64,000 bases of DNA from Brachypterus glaber (lineage: Eukaryota; Arthropoda; Insecta; Coleoptera; Kateretidae). The stretch's first letter is position 1; each line of letters starts with the position of its first letter. The stretch spans positions 37,228,774 to 37,292,773 of the forward strand of contig OY294049.1 in assembly GCA_958510825.1 (NCBI GenBank), given 5' to 3'. Below the pieces are notes generated by a model that worked only from the letters and a program-made list of their open reading frames with translations, searched no databases and was not told the DNA's origin. Position numbers and translations under genes: made by a program. This document shows positions 54,622 to 64,000 of this stretch, in pieces.

Positions 54622-55146
54622 TTTTATAACATGATTTTCACCTAAAATATATTAATCCTTTTGTTCTAAAAGTTTCTTTGTTCAAAACCTTTCTGTATTT
54701 ATCTCAAGTACAATTTCTATTCCTCCAATTAGAGGGGTCAGTTTCTTGCCTGCAAGACAAGAATATAGCCCTCTTCTGAAATGAAATAAGAAGTCCAGGT
54801 ATACGTCTTTCTTCTTTCGCTCCGTCTGACTCACCCCCCGTTTTTCCTTCAAACCTCCCTTTATTATCCTTCTTTGAAAGCACTAATAAAGCCGGCCCCT
54901 ACTTAGTGAAATTGTGAAATTATAAGGTACATGATGGGGTGCGTTAAATATTTTTCATTTATGTTATTAAATTGAAGAATACAAGGAAAATCCAAAAATG
55001 ATTTACGGGAAACTTTCTTGAAATCTTTCTTTGCAATATTAAATAAAACATTTGAAGTAAATTCAGGTAAAATAGCAGGAAGGGAGTAGATTGCCTTAAC
55101 TCGTAATCGGTGAGGTGCAATTTTATGTACATTAAGTGTGTATATA
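54622..55146. other. Unannotated DNA
   Basis: A moderately GC-richer patch (54725-54900, GGTCAGTTTCTTGCCTGC and CCTTCAAACCTCCC) has no frame. Nothing else was recognised. Confidence 0.45.
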
Positions 55147-56010
55147 CACAGAAAAAAAATTCTAATATGAAGTATTTCTTATACTTATGTTATATACTCG
55201 GTACAGGTATAAAAACACTTTATTTTCAAGTTCAATTAGTACCTGCTGCCAAGAAATTAGTATAAGTATTATTAGTATACTATTTTTTAGTATTACTCGC
55301 CATCTTTCATTAAAGTTCTGTAAAAGAAATTTTATTACTTAAAACAAGTACTTTTAGTTCATTTAAGTTTTAACCACTTGTTCTAAGTAAGACATGTATT
55401 CAACTTCAATCAAGCAAAACATTTTATTTAAGTACTTAAGATATTTGAGCGACTTGCACGGAAGAAAATTAAATCTATATTCAAGGACAATCATATACCT
55501 AAAATTTTACACTTGTTCTAAGTATAATATTCTTTCCATGAGTATAACAAATATTTGAAGCCAATGTACTCTTATACTTGTTTTCCAAACATAGTTATAG
55601 TCACTTTAAGCAATTTTGTATTTAAAACAAGAATAAATTGTTTTATATTTAAGAAGAAGTTCCACTCTTAAAAAGTGAATAAATTATTTAGAGAAAAAAA
55701 GCTATTATTTAATCAAGTATAAATACCACTCAGTTTATTAAGACTTTAAATAAGTATACTATTCTCGGCGCGAGAATAACACCACATTTCCAAGAATTAC
55801 TATTCTCAAGGTTTTATCAGGTGACTTTTTATAGATGATATTTAGTAGCTTGTGTAATTTTTCAATTTCAGTGCACTTGACAGCGTTATGCTATAGGTGG
55901 CGCCTACCACTAACAAAACTTTTAAAATGAATAAAGTCGTTCTTGGAATACTTTCGTTATACCAATTTACTACTACTAACTTAATAGTCAGATAATTACA
56001 TTACATTACA

Positions 56011-56264
56011 TGTTTGTTTAACCTCGTACTATTCTACTTAATTAAGCATCCCTTAAGTCCAGGACTTGTGTGGGCTAGTAGTAGAGGGAACCACCGGCTT
56101 ATACTGACTTTCGAACCAGGTTCTAGGGAGTGTCCGTTTCATTTATCGCCTTCGCCAAATTTCAATTATTAATTAACTGAAAAAGGCAAATCGGCGCCAG
56201 TGAGAATCGAACTCACGATAGTAGACTTGCTATGCATACGCGCTAGCCACTACGCTATGCCTCC
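56011..56264 (-). mobile_element. tRNA-derived SINE, copy 3 (full length)
   Basis: Read on the minus strand from 56264: GAGGCATAGCGTAGTGGCTAG (A-box side), GTGAGTTCGATTCTCACTGG (B-box), then the same body as copy 1 with few differences, ending GAGGTTAAACAAACA and an (ATTAC)n-type run (55995-56010). The best preserved copy with copy 1. Confidence 0.92.
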
Positions 56265-56519
56265 TATAATTCCATGCACATTATCGGATTGGTATGGATC
56301 AAGATATCTGGAGCGTCAGCCTAGAGGAACTAGTTTCTCCAGTCATCTTGAGGAACATTGCTACTGAGAACATCCGCACTTCCGGTTTCCTATCTTCCGG
56401 TGTCCTCAAGTTGTTCAAAATGGATTTATGTGGGGGTGTATGTCTAGGGGGATCGATTTTTTCGTTATTTTTTTGGTGCACGTGGAGAAATTTTATATTT
56501 GATGCAATTATTTGCTAAT
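56265..56519 (+). other. GC-richer insert with open frame 56294-56518
   Basis: A 74-codon ATG frame with balanced amino acids in its first 50 residues (Leu-Glu-Glu-Leu-Val-Ser-Pro) lies between the SINE and the AAGTATAA repeats. No domain or splice sites were recognised. It may be captured gene sequence or chance. Confidence 0.25.
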
Positions 56520-56873
56520 TTACAAATAAGTATAAGTAATACTCGAAACAAGATTGTATCTAAAATTGTTTAAAGTATAGTTATATTCTTGATTTAAATA
56601 CTAGTTAAGTCTTGAACAAAATATAACTTTTCTCAGCGTACAAGAATAAGATTTTCTTGAAAATAAGTATAACTAGAGTTGCGGAATGGGGAAGCTAGCA
56701 TAGCGTTGATTCAAGATTATTAATCTTCAATCCAGTTTAGCTTTTTTCCGTGTGATCTGAATATTACGTGTTTGATTTTATATTATTTATATATAGTTAT
56801 CATTTTTCTGAGTGTATTTTCCACTTTTTCTGTAATTTCATCAGGGTTTTCGCATTTTGTTTTTTTTATTCAG

Positions 56874-57132
56874 GGCTGGTATTTTATACAGCAAAGCAAA
56901 AAATGGCTTACATTTCACAATTTTGAGCATGTTCGTGATGGGAAGTGCGGCAGGAGGTTATATGAAACGCAATGAGGCAAAGATTGTTGCAGGAACCCTG
57001 CAGAGCGGGGACAGCCAAGGGGTCCACTACACATTAGATGTGGAGGACGTGGGGAAAGGGCAACCAGCAGTGCAAAATCCCTGGGTTTCGACCGGCCACC
57101 GAACTCTTATAGACACAAATAAGTACTCGACG
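56874..57132 (+). CDS. Candidate internal exon of an unidentified gene
   Basis: A 259-bp open segment is preceded by a strong acceptor (TTTGTTTTTTTTATTCAG, ending 56873) and followed by a strong donor (ACG/GTACGT at 57133). It enters in phase 2 (first base completes a codon) and exits in phase 0. The 86 codons are GC-richer than the flanks and non-repetitive: a hydrophobic stretch with Met-Phe-Val-Met-Gly-Ser-Ala-Ala-Gly-Gly early on (residues ~16-29), then a polar part with acidic and Gly residues. I do not recognise the family. The first part faintly recalls small Gly/Ala-rich membrane segments of bacterial DUF2306 proteins, which is too weak to name it. Partner exons were not found, so they may lie outside the window or in large introns. 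Confidence 0.45.
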
Positions 57133-58151
57133 GTACGTCTCGACAGTGTTGCCAATCATTCCAAAAAATCACATGTAAACGGTGGATATAAAAACAATTG
57201 TATTATTTTTAAGTTGGGGCTTTTGCCTTAAATGATCCTTAGGTCTTATACAAACAAAATATGTTTATTTAAAGTTAAATCTTCTCTCTACCTTACCGTG
57301 TACGTGGATAACTATAACTGTTACAGTTATAATAGGCTTGTTCAGGATTCGAGTTATAAACTGTTCAGAACTGGTTCTGACCAATAGAGGTTTAATCCTT
57401 GTTACCATGTGACTTTAAGTAACCAATAAACAGTAGTCCAGAACTAAAATCTGTCGAGCCGCTTGCGGCGAGTTTTCTAAAGTACCAGTGCGCTAAAAAC
57501 GTGTTATGAAACTAGTGCCTTACTATTTTTTCTATTTTGCTCTAAAATTAAAAACTTACATTTAAATTGATGACCGATTTAGGGATTTTTTTTTGGGTTG
57601 GCTTTCCAATCTTCGCATATTTGAAATTCATAGAACAAACGATGTTTCGATATCTTTTATAGTCATCTCTTCACTTTTTCACTGCAAGTAACCAAGCCAT
57701 AATTTTAACACGGTAAAAATTAACTTAAAACAAAATTTCGTAGAAAACTAAACTGTGTTTTTTACCATAGGGTCTCAATTGACCACACATCTTCCTTAAA
57801 ATTAATAGTGACTTTAGGTTAAAATAAAAATTCTTAAACTGAACGTGACAACAAGGTACGCAGTTCATAAACACTTGGTGTGTGCAGAATGGTACTTTTT
57901 CGTTTTGCCTTGAAAGGTGCGCCTCGATCTTAAGATCTTAAGTATTGACAGCTATCGATAACAATATAAATACCTTACCAGCTTAGAATACGTAAAGATA
58001 AAAATAAAGGCTTGTCCATAGTTACAGATTGGACAGCGATACATTATTTTTTTATTGTAATTCTTATGTTTTAACATTTAAAAACACATAGTTTCTTAAT
58101 TAATGTCATCACTTTTTATTTAAAACTTTGGGTAAAAAAAGAATAACGTCA
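57133..58151. other. Unannotated; half palindrome of family I at 57460-57530
   Basis: 57460-57530 (GAGCCGCTTGCGGCGAGTT, CTAAAGTACCAGTGCGCTAAAA, CGTGTTATGAAACTAGTGC) copies the right half of the palindrome at 23150-23285. 57979-58008 (CAGCTTAGAATACGTAAAGA) recurs at 59181-59210. No gene. Confidence 0.55.
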
Positions 58152-58484
58152 TCTAAAGGCTCTAACGGTCTAACTCCAAAACGTCATATTTTTCAGGAGA
58201 CGTAAAAAACGATTTAAAACTTAATTATAGCAATTTAGAACTTTAAAACTAGCTTGTTCACAGGTAAAAATGTTTGAAATGTGTTCATGTATTTAAAACT
58301 TTTCATTGTTATCTATTTTATATAAATTATTTGAAAATTAAATTTTAACCACAGAATCTAAATTCACTAATGGTCTAACTCCAAAGGAAGATAAAAGAGG
58401 ATACCTATCGTATTATATCGCGTAATATTATTACAAAAAATTTATATTTTTATATTTAATATATAATATTACTACTAGGTAGGC

Positions 58485-58525
<41 letters not shown>

Positions 58526-58830
58526 TATTAATGGCAATAATTATAATTATCATCAAACAGTAAATTAACAAATATTTGAAACGGGATCCTCTGTTGTCGA
58601 GAAATAGTTTGACATTAGTGACAGTTCTCATTTAATTGTTTTCTCACAATCATATGATGGAGTTAGACACTTAGCGACTTAAAATATTTACATTTTTGCA
58701 TTTTTTGAGGCTGATATTGGTTTAATGCAACTTTTTTTTTTAAGTATGTTGGTAATCAGATAATGAAGCAAATTTGATAAAAATCTCATTTTTGAAAAAT
58801 TTGGAGTTAGACAACTGGAGCCTTTAGTGG
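58152..58830. mobile_element. ~0.68 kb TIR element with iterated TCTAACTCCAAA motif
   Basis: TCTAAAGGCTCTAACGGTC then TAACTCCAAA at the left, and TTTGGAGTTAGACAACTGGA then GCCTTTAG at the right. The word recurs at 58373 (GGTCTAACTCCAAAGG) and 58656 (GATGGAGTTAGACAC). It contains a (TA)n microsatellite. The minus frame 58431-58631 is a by-product. Confidence 0.8.
58488..58522. repeat. (TA)n microsatellite
   Basis: About 17 TA units inside the preceding TIR element. Confidence 0.95.
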
Positions 58831-59649
58831 ACGATAAGAAATATCATAAATAGAGTCAGTATAACCGTAAAATGAGGGTAACAGGAGTGACAAGAATTTG
58901 GTTTGGTTTAGTTTTTCAAGTCTCATTTGATAAAATTGTTAGAAAAATATATATTTCTCTAATTTTTATATAATAGTATGTTAATTTATATATAAAAACA
59001 AAAATAAAATTAAAATAATTTCCTTGTTCTTTAGAGTAAAATTAGAATCTATTTAAAATTAGAATAAAATGAACAATTTAAAAAAAAAATCGTGAAAACA
59101 TCAAAAAATTGTCTTATTTCAAATATTATGAATTTTCATACTTCTTTAGGGGGTAAGGTTTTGTGGATACACCCTTCGCCAGCTTAGAATACGTCGAGAT
59201 AAAAATAGACTTTTTGTTGTTGCAATATGTGCAACTCACTAAGGGGCTAGTCGTTACTGGTTCTCGGCCTGCACTTGAATAGTACATTCCATGCTTTGTA
59301 CATTTTTACTGCAGTTCGAGAATGTCAAGTTTAAATAGAAATATCTGACCAGTATTATAAATTTTTATTTATTTTATTATAATAATAACCGTCCAGCGAG
59401 GGTCGGCCTTTGCACTTCGGCGCCCTGAAGCAAGCTTTGGACTCGGCGTAATTAGGTTAAATTGGTTTTCGAGAAATCGTGGTCAACGCAAACGATAGAA
59501 AAAAAAAGGCTTTTCGGGGCAGGGGCCATGGTTTCCACAATTTTCCGAATTTGGCAATAAAAAAATTTTCACAAACACATCAATACATATACTATTTGAT
59601 ATTTTGTAGGTCGTTCGAATAAAGTTGTGGTTACATACCTGAATGAATG
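58831..59649. other. AT-rich DNA; short GC-richer patch 59390-59450
   Basis: AATGAGGGTAACAGGAGTGAC at 58870 resembles TIR starts of TA-flanked elements here, but no partner was seen. The minus frame 59483-59668 is not convincing. Confidence 0.4.
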
Positions 59650-60005
59650 AGTCTGCGGAATCTCTCATGCACTCAATTTATTGGCCCTGAAACTTTCTGT
59701 GGCTTTAACAAAAGCCATCAGGTAGAGGCAATTAAGGAATGGCAAACCAAAATCAAAACTCGATATTGGAAAGACCAAAACTTAAGACAGGCCAAAATAT
59801 TCATAAAATATGAACCTGAACGAACAAGAAAGATACTCGATCCCAAGTAGCCCCCAAAAACTCTTAGGCTTCTTTGGAAGCCTAAAGTTTGATGTGGACT
59901 AAATTGCAAAGGGGATTCACAATAGATCTCATTGGTCGCAGTGATTTGAAAGGCAGTACCTTGCCTCACAACCCCACTTATATTGTATTGTATTGTATTG
60001 TATTG
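59650..60005 (+). pseudogene. Non-LTR retrotransposon 3' fragment
   Basis: The frame 59647-59850 has the C-terminal signature Ile-Gly-Pro-Glu-Thr-Phe-Cys-Gly-Phe, then Glu-Trp ... Tyr-Trp ... Leu-Arg-Gln-Ala-Lys-Ile-Phe-Ile, typical of the region after the RNase H domain in I/Jockey-group ORF2 proteins. A stop is followed by a ~140 bp 3' UTR and a (TATTG)n tail (59981-60005), the kind of simple-repeat tail expected at a LINE insertion. 5' truncated. Confidence 0.75.
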
Positions 60006-60514
60006 TACATACCTGTCAAAAAAATCAATAAACACTCTTAATTTTTCCCGAGCCAAAAGGTTTATATCCCCTTAAGGCTTTTGCATAAAAATAGCTATTG
60101 TTGTCTACTTTAGTGATGTTCGTGTGGGCCGCTTTTCTCTTAGACATAATATTTTTTTTAAATAAACAAATCCAAGCGAAACCCTAATTTAATTAATTAA
60201 AACAACCAAAACGCACGCCGTCTTCAACTTAACTTTTAGTCTAACGAGATAACTTTAAAACATTTTGTTAATCTAGTCACTGGCGGCAGCATTAAATCTA
60301 TAGAGTAAGGGGTGTTTTTTAGTGAAAACTTTGCGATTGGAGCCCCAGCCTGGGATATTCCCTCGTACGGGCCTTACTTAATACGAAAAAGGTACCAAAG
60401 TAATATGAATTAGGATTAGACTCGGATTTATGTAGGATTACTTTATACAGAGAAATTTTCAATTAGCTACACACAGAGAAAAAAGATTGAACTAATTGTA
60501 AGTAATATTTGAGA
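60006..60514. other. Unannotated DNA
   Basis: Nothing recognised. CACACAGAGAAAAAAGATTG at 60470-60489 is probably the outermost end of the next element (partner CTACACAGTAAAATTAAAC on the minus strand near 60930-60948). Confidence 0.45.
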
Positions 60515-60912
60515 AGGTGAAAATCAAAAGGCAGTTTTTTGCCTTTGTGACATAGCAGCTTGTCACTTAGTAAACAATACAATTTGACTGTAATAGTATA
60601 TTACGCACCGAGTACGCGAACCTAGTTTTTAGTGCACTCGATGTGCACTAAAATGGTTTGCGTCGAGGTGCGTATACTATTTTTCCTAAAAATCAAAAAA
60701 ACGCAAAAATTATCTTAAAATTAGTTTGTCAATTTGAGGCTATGTGTTTGACGTTTATTAATTTTCTGACGCAGTTGATCGTCACTTCCCAACCGTTGTC
60801 ATCGGCAACGGTTGGGAAATAGGCACTAACTAATATATAACTAGGTCGTAGGAAATGTAATTGGCAAGCCGTTTTGTCACAAAGGCAAAAACTGCGTTTT
60901 GATTTTCACCAC
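60515..60912. mobile_element. ~0.4 kb TIR element carrying palindrome family F copy 2
   Basis: GGTGAAAATCAAAAGGCAG with TTGCCTTTGTGAC pair with GTCACAAAGGCAAAAACTGC and TTTTGATTTTCACC. Between them are a heteropalindrome (60592-60690, AATAGTATATTACGCACC against GGTGCGTATACTATTTTT) and a hairpin (CCCAACCGTTGTCATCGGCAACGGTTGGG, 60788-60816). The 60640-60860 part is shared with 19065-19340. Confidence 0.85.
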
Positions 60913-61129
60913 CTCATTTGTACAAAGTTTAATTTTACTGTGTAGCAATGCAAAAAGGTAGTTGATCTGATATTCATTTAAAGAACATCTTACAAGCCTG
61001 TACAGGTGTTTGATGTACAATAATGTACAAATACTACTTAAACATAATCTTGATCGCCATTAAATATATCACGGCGTTCCTAAACCACATTTTGGTTGGC
61101 CGAACACAACAAAGTAAAATAATATATGC
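60913..61129. other. AT-rich spacer
   Basis: Nothing recognised. Confidence 0.45.
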
Positions 61130-61432
61130 AAAATTTTTTATGATCATGTCTGGATTTTGACCATGTATGAATTTTGACCCGGTATGATCATACATAAATA
61201 TGCATGATTATGCATAATATTAGGTAATATTATGCATGATTATGCTTAATTTTAGGTATAATTAGACATAATTATGCATAATTAAGCATAATCATACAAA
61301 AACTTTGTCATACATGATCAGATGGTCATACATAATTAGGCATAGGTCTATTTATACTCAAACATAATTATACATAATTTTACGTGAAATTAGGCATAAT
61401 TATGCATATCTGCATATGATCATACAAAAACT
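61130..61432. repeat. Degenerate repeat of CATAATTATGCATAAT words
   Basis: ATTATGCATAATTA, CATGATTATGC, TAATTAGGCATA and ATGATCATACAAAAACTT words alternate on both strands for 300 bp. ATGATCATACAAAAAC (61412) and TCATACAAAAACTTTG (61292) recur. Similar in style to the iterated-motif elements. Confidence 0.75.
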
Positions 61433-61460
61433 TCTTTCCCTGGGACTCTTTGTAGCTAAA

Positions 61461-61508
61461 GTTCTTGTAGTACAGTTCTTGTAGTACAGCTCTTGTAGTA
61501 CAGCTTGT
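61461..61508. repeat. 14-bp minisatellite, 3.4 units
   Basis: GTTCTTGTAGTACA at 61461, 61475 and (as GCTCTTG...) 61489, then a partial unit. The two minus frames across it are by-products. Confidence 0.92.
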
Positions 61509-63054
61509 ACAACCAATATTAAATGAGCTATTACTAAAAGTACCTTGAATTTTAACAAAAATAATTTTATTCGAGAACTTTGAAGCCAAGGCCAATTGGT
61601 CCAAACCAAACCGACGAATTTGAAGGAATTCAACAAAATTTTACTTTAACCGATTTTATGATGGCTTACAAGGATTAATAATAATATTTGTGAGATTTTT
61701 TACAGACTTCCTGCGACTTCTAACGACTTTCTAAGTCTTACTACGACTTCCGTTGACTTCAAACGAATTCCAAAGATATTTCTAAGTCTTCCCACAATTT
61801 CTTAAAGGCTAAGGCTACCTTGTCACCTTTCTACCTTGCCAAGTGCATCGCTACTCTTTGATTAAGATATTGTAGGGTCTCCCATAGAGCGGCGATTTTA
61901 TTCCGTTGAATGGAGTAACACTAAGATATTGTGGATCTCGTTAGACCTAGATCTTTTTCAGGAACACCGTTCTACAACATGTCTTTCAATTTATCGAATT
62001 GTAAAATACACGTTTAGTTCAGTTGTATTTATGTAGTTGACAAGCAGTTGTAGATGTACCGTTCTAAAAACCTTCATATAGAATAAATGGATCTAAAATC
62101 CGAATCTACAGATACAATAAAAGATCCCATTTGACAAAAAAATGGAAAATTAAAAAAATAGTTTTTTATCTTTGACACTCTTACCCCAACCGATTTTTAC
62201 CATCAATAATCCGATCTAAGATTTATTCTGGATAAGGTCCAAATTTGAAGTCTTTAACTCAAAGCATTCTCGAGTTATCGTGGTCAAAAATTTTCTTGGA
62301 TAAACAGACCGACAGATGGACCGATCTTTCTTACAATGCATCAGTGAGGGAGTGATTTCTTTTGTGTGTTTAAATTCTAAGCAACGTTAATTGTAAAAAC
62401 TTATCGAAAACAGTATATCAGATTTTTCGTTTCCGAGATATTTTAATTAAAAATTCAACTCATCGTCATCAAATATAAAGCTTCACAACAATTACATCAG
62501 GTCCCAGAAGGGACATTTACTTGAGATATTTTAGAAAAATCCACTTTATTTAAATGAGATTATAAGGAGCGTACAGTAGCAATTCTTTTTGTCTTCCGTC
62601 CTTCTAAATTCTTCCACTCTAAACTTAAGCTAATCAGTACCAAATACATGGTATTTATTTGCCCTTGGTAGTACCATTCATTATGATCTAGATTGTTATG
62701 GTAACACACTGAAAAAACAAGTTTTTGAACCAAATAAATATGGCATTTGCCTTAACGAATGAAACTTTATATTGCTTTAATTTTCTTTTTAAACCTATCA
62801 TCTGTTCTCGTGATGATTTTACACGAAATTTTAAATTTTTATAGCTCTGTAAGCTGTCATTTCTTGTAGAAGGGTAAAAATGGCTGATGGTGAATGGCTA
62901 AGTATCGTGTTTTAAATATCATGCTCCTTGTAGGAAAAAACAATCAAAAATGTAATGTGGCATTAACACAAAAAACTAATATTTTCTTCAGACGAGGTGG
63001 AAGGATTTTAACTGAAATGAATATCATTTGCCCTAAAAGCAAAGAAATCTATTC
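61509..63054. other. AT-rich DNA; weak family A relative 62160-62340
   Basis: AAGCATTCTCGAGTTATCGTGG with CAGACCGACAGATGGACCGATC (62262-62325) follows the family A block order at low identity. 61690-61790 repeats GACTTC/TAAGTCTT words. CACACTGAAAAAACAAG at 62707 resembles a TIR start without a partner. No gene. Confidence 0.45.
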
Positions 63055-63545
63055 TTTTTTTCACTACTAGCTTTAGAAAATACTATTTTTAATGGACAAA
63101 ATACAACAATATTTTGCCATTGGATAAAAAATGAGCAAAGAAAATATTAAAAATGAATTAATTATAATAGAATATAACATATTATTTAGTAAATAAAGAA
63201 CTTACTGCTGTTTTCACTCATTTTAAAAATATCAAAATGCCACCCACTAGAACTGTCAACTTTCAGTGAATAAATCAATTTATTCATTTCTTTTCAGAAA
63301 TGGCGATTTTAAAGGCTACTTATTTTTGCGTGGTTAATTAAGATTTAGCAAACATTTTGTTTTATTATTTATATAAAAATGTTAAATAATAGGACTAAAT
63401 GCACTAGCAGTGAAAACAATAATATATAAACCACGGTAGAGAAGACTATTATCGCACTCTTAAATCCGTCGCTCGGGATTTAATACGCTCGGCTATACAA
63501 AAAATATCTTCTCTACCTTGGTATATAATTACTATTTTTTCAAGT
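63055..63545 (-). mobile_element. Family H element, copy 3 (complete palindrome end)
   Basis: Right-side end TTTTTTTCACTACTAGCTTT at 63058, interior 63090-63295 the reverse complement of 35395-35700, then GCACTAGCAGTGAAAAC and a heteropalindrome 63420-63545 (ATATAAACCACGGTAGAGAAGA against TCTTCTCTACCTTGGTATAT, inner CGCACTCTTAAATCC/GGGATTTAATACGCTCG). ATG at 63223 on the minus strand corresponds to the ATG of copy 2 and again lies just before a TAAGTT donor-like site. Confidence 0.8.
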
Positions 63546-64000
63546 AGACCTTTTTTTCAGTGCATAGGATACCTATGTATTTTTTACGCAAGTAATCCTA
63601 CATCAACTGACTTGACATTCACTCTAAGTAACGAAAATAAATGAGCATCAAAAGTAGAAAGGAAAAGAAGGATTATATGTAATTATGTTACATTTAAGTT
63701 ATTTAATATAATAATAATGCAACCTTTTATAAATTGGCATTGCAGACTGCAAGTTTCAAATAAATATTATAAAATCACACTGTTAGAAATTATCTCAATA
63801 TTCGGAGATTTGAAAGGACCTGAAATGTTCAATGCATTTAAAAACTCAATAAGCCAAAAATTATTTCATTTACCTTTCACCAGGTCCCTTTTTGCCTTAT
63901 TTTTTTTTATCTAACCAATTATAATCCATTGGCCTTTCCAATGTTTTGCGTTGGGATGAGCTTTTAGAACAGCAGTATACGGAACTTATGGCTTTTTCTG
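63546..64000. other. AT-rich DNA to window end
   Basis: The frame 63717-63914 has no recognised family. Nothing else supportable. Confidence 0.4.

Larger units (their letters stand above)
55147..56754. mobile_element. Probable element with ACACAGAAAAAAA ends and AAGTATAAGTA repeats
   Basis: Left CACAGAAAAAAAATTC and right (reverse complement) CACACGGAAAAAAGC bracket a region in which AAGTATAA/CTTATACTTG words recur dozens of times on both strands (55170-55760 and 56520-56660). A SINE and a non-repetitive stretch (56265-56515) lie between the two parts. One element interrupted by later insertions is the simplest reading; the ends are short. Confidence 0.5.

Noticed and set aside
61130..61432. 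CRISPR-like array
   Set aside because: Repeats are short, degenerate, on both strands and without unique spacers; the genome is eukaryotic.
1..64000. Bacterial or viral gene cluster
   Set aside because: No operon-like gene packing, no viral replication or capsid genes and no ribosome-binding-site pattern; the content is that of an animal nuclear genome.

Overview
This 64 kb window is nuclear DNA of an animal, most likely an insect. It is strongly AT-rich, has almost no long open reading frames, and is packed with terminal-inverted-repeat (TIR) elements, foldbacks, a tRNA-derived SINE, truncated non-LTR retrotransposons and microsatellites. The one clear protein gene is an intronless proteasome beta-2 (PSMB7-type) gene whose protein looks insect-like. 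The order of insect cannot be fixed from the sequence. All alignments here were made by eye, so element edges are approximate unless a target-site duplication (TSD) is given.

Layout. 0-11 kb: a degenerate decamer array, a ~1 kb TIR element, SINE copy 1, two copies of a dispersed repeat carrying a GGACGGACAGACGG-type block, and a (TA)n tract. 11-18 kb: a dense nest of foldbacks. It includes a 1.78 kb near-perfect palindrome with a 4-bp TSD, four more palindromes, one element nested inside another, and a tandem array that contains a datable insertion. 18-31 kb: second copies of several repeats, an ~0.84 kb element with TTTTTCACTACCAG ends, a 1.43 kb TA-flanked element with internally repeated terminal motifs, a possible hammerhead-type remnant of a Penelope-like element, and a LINE 3' end. 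31-47 kb: more TIR elements, three LINE fragments, an 800 bp palindrome and SINE copy 2. 48.2-49.1 kb: the proteasome gene. 49-64 kb: GC-richer islands, further TIR elements, SINE copy 3 nested in another repeat, one orphan candidate exon with good splice sites, and a LINE C-terminal fragment.

The most unusual theme is architectural. Many unrelated elements repeat their own terminal motif many times inside the element, in both orientations. A second theme is a set of ~70-160 bp palindromes, several bordered by AATAGTATA/TATACTATT, which recur at the ends or inside of elements. No operon-like or multi-gene system is present. Only the proteasome gene can be given a function with confidence.
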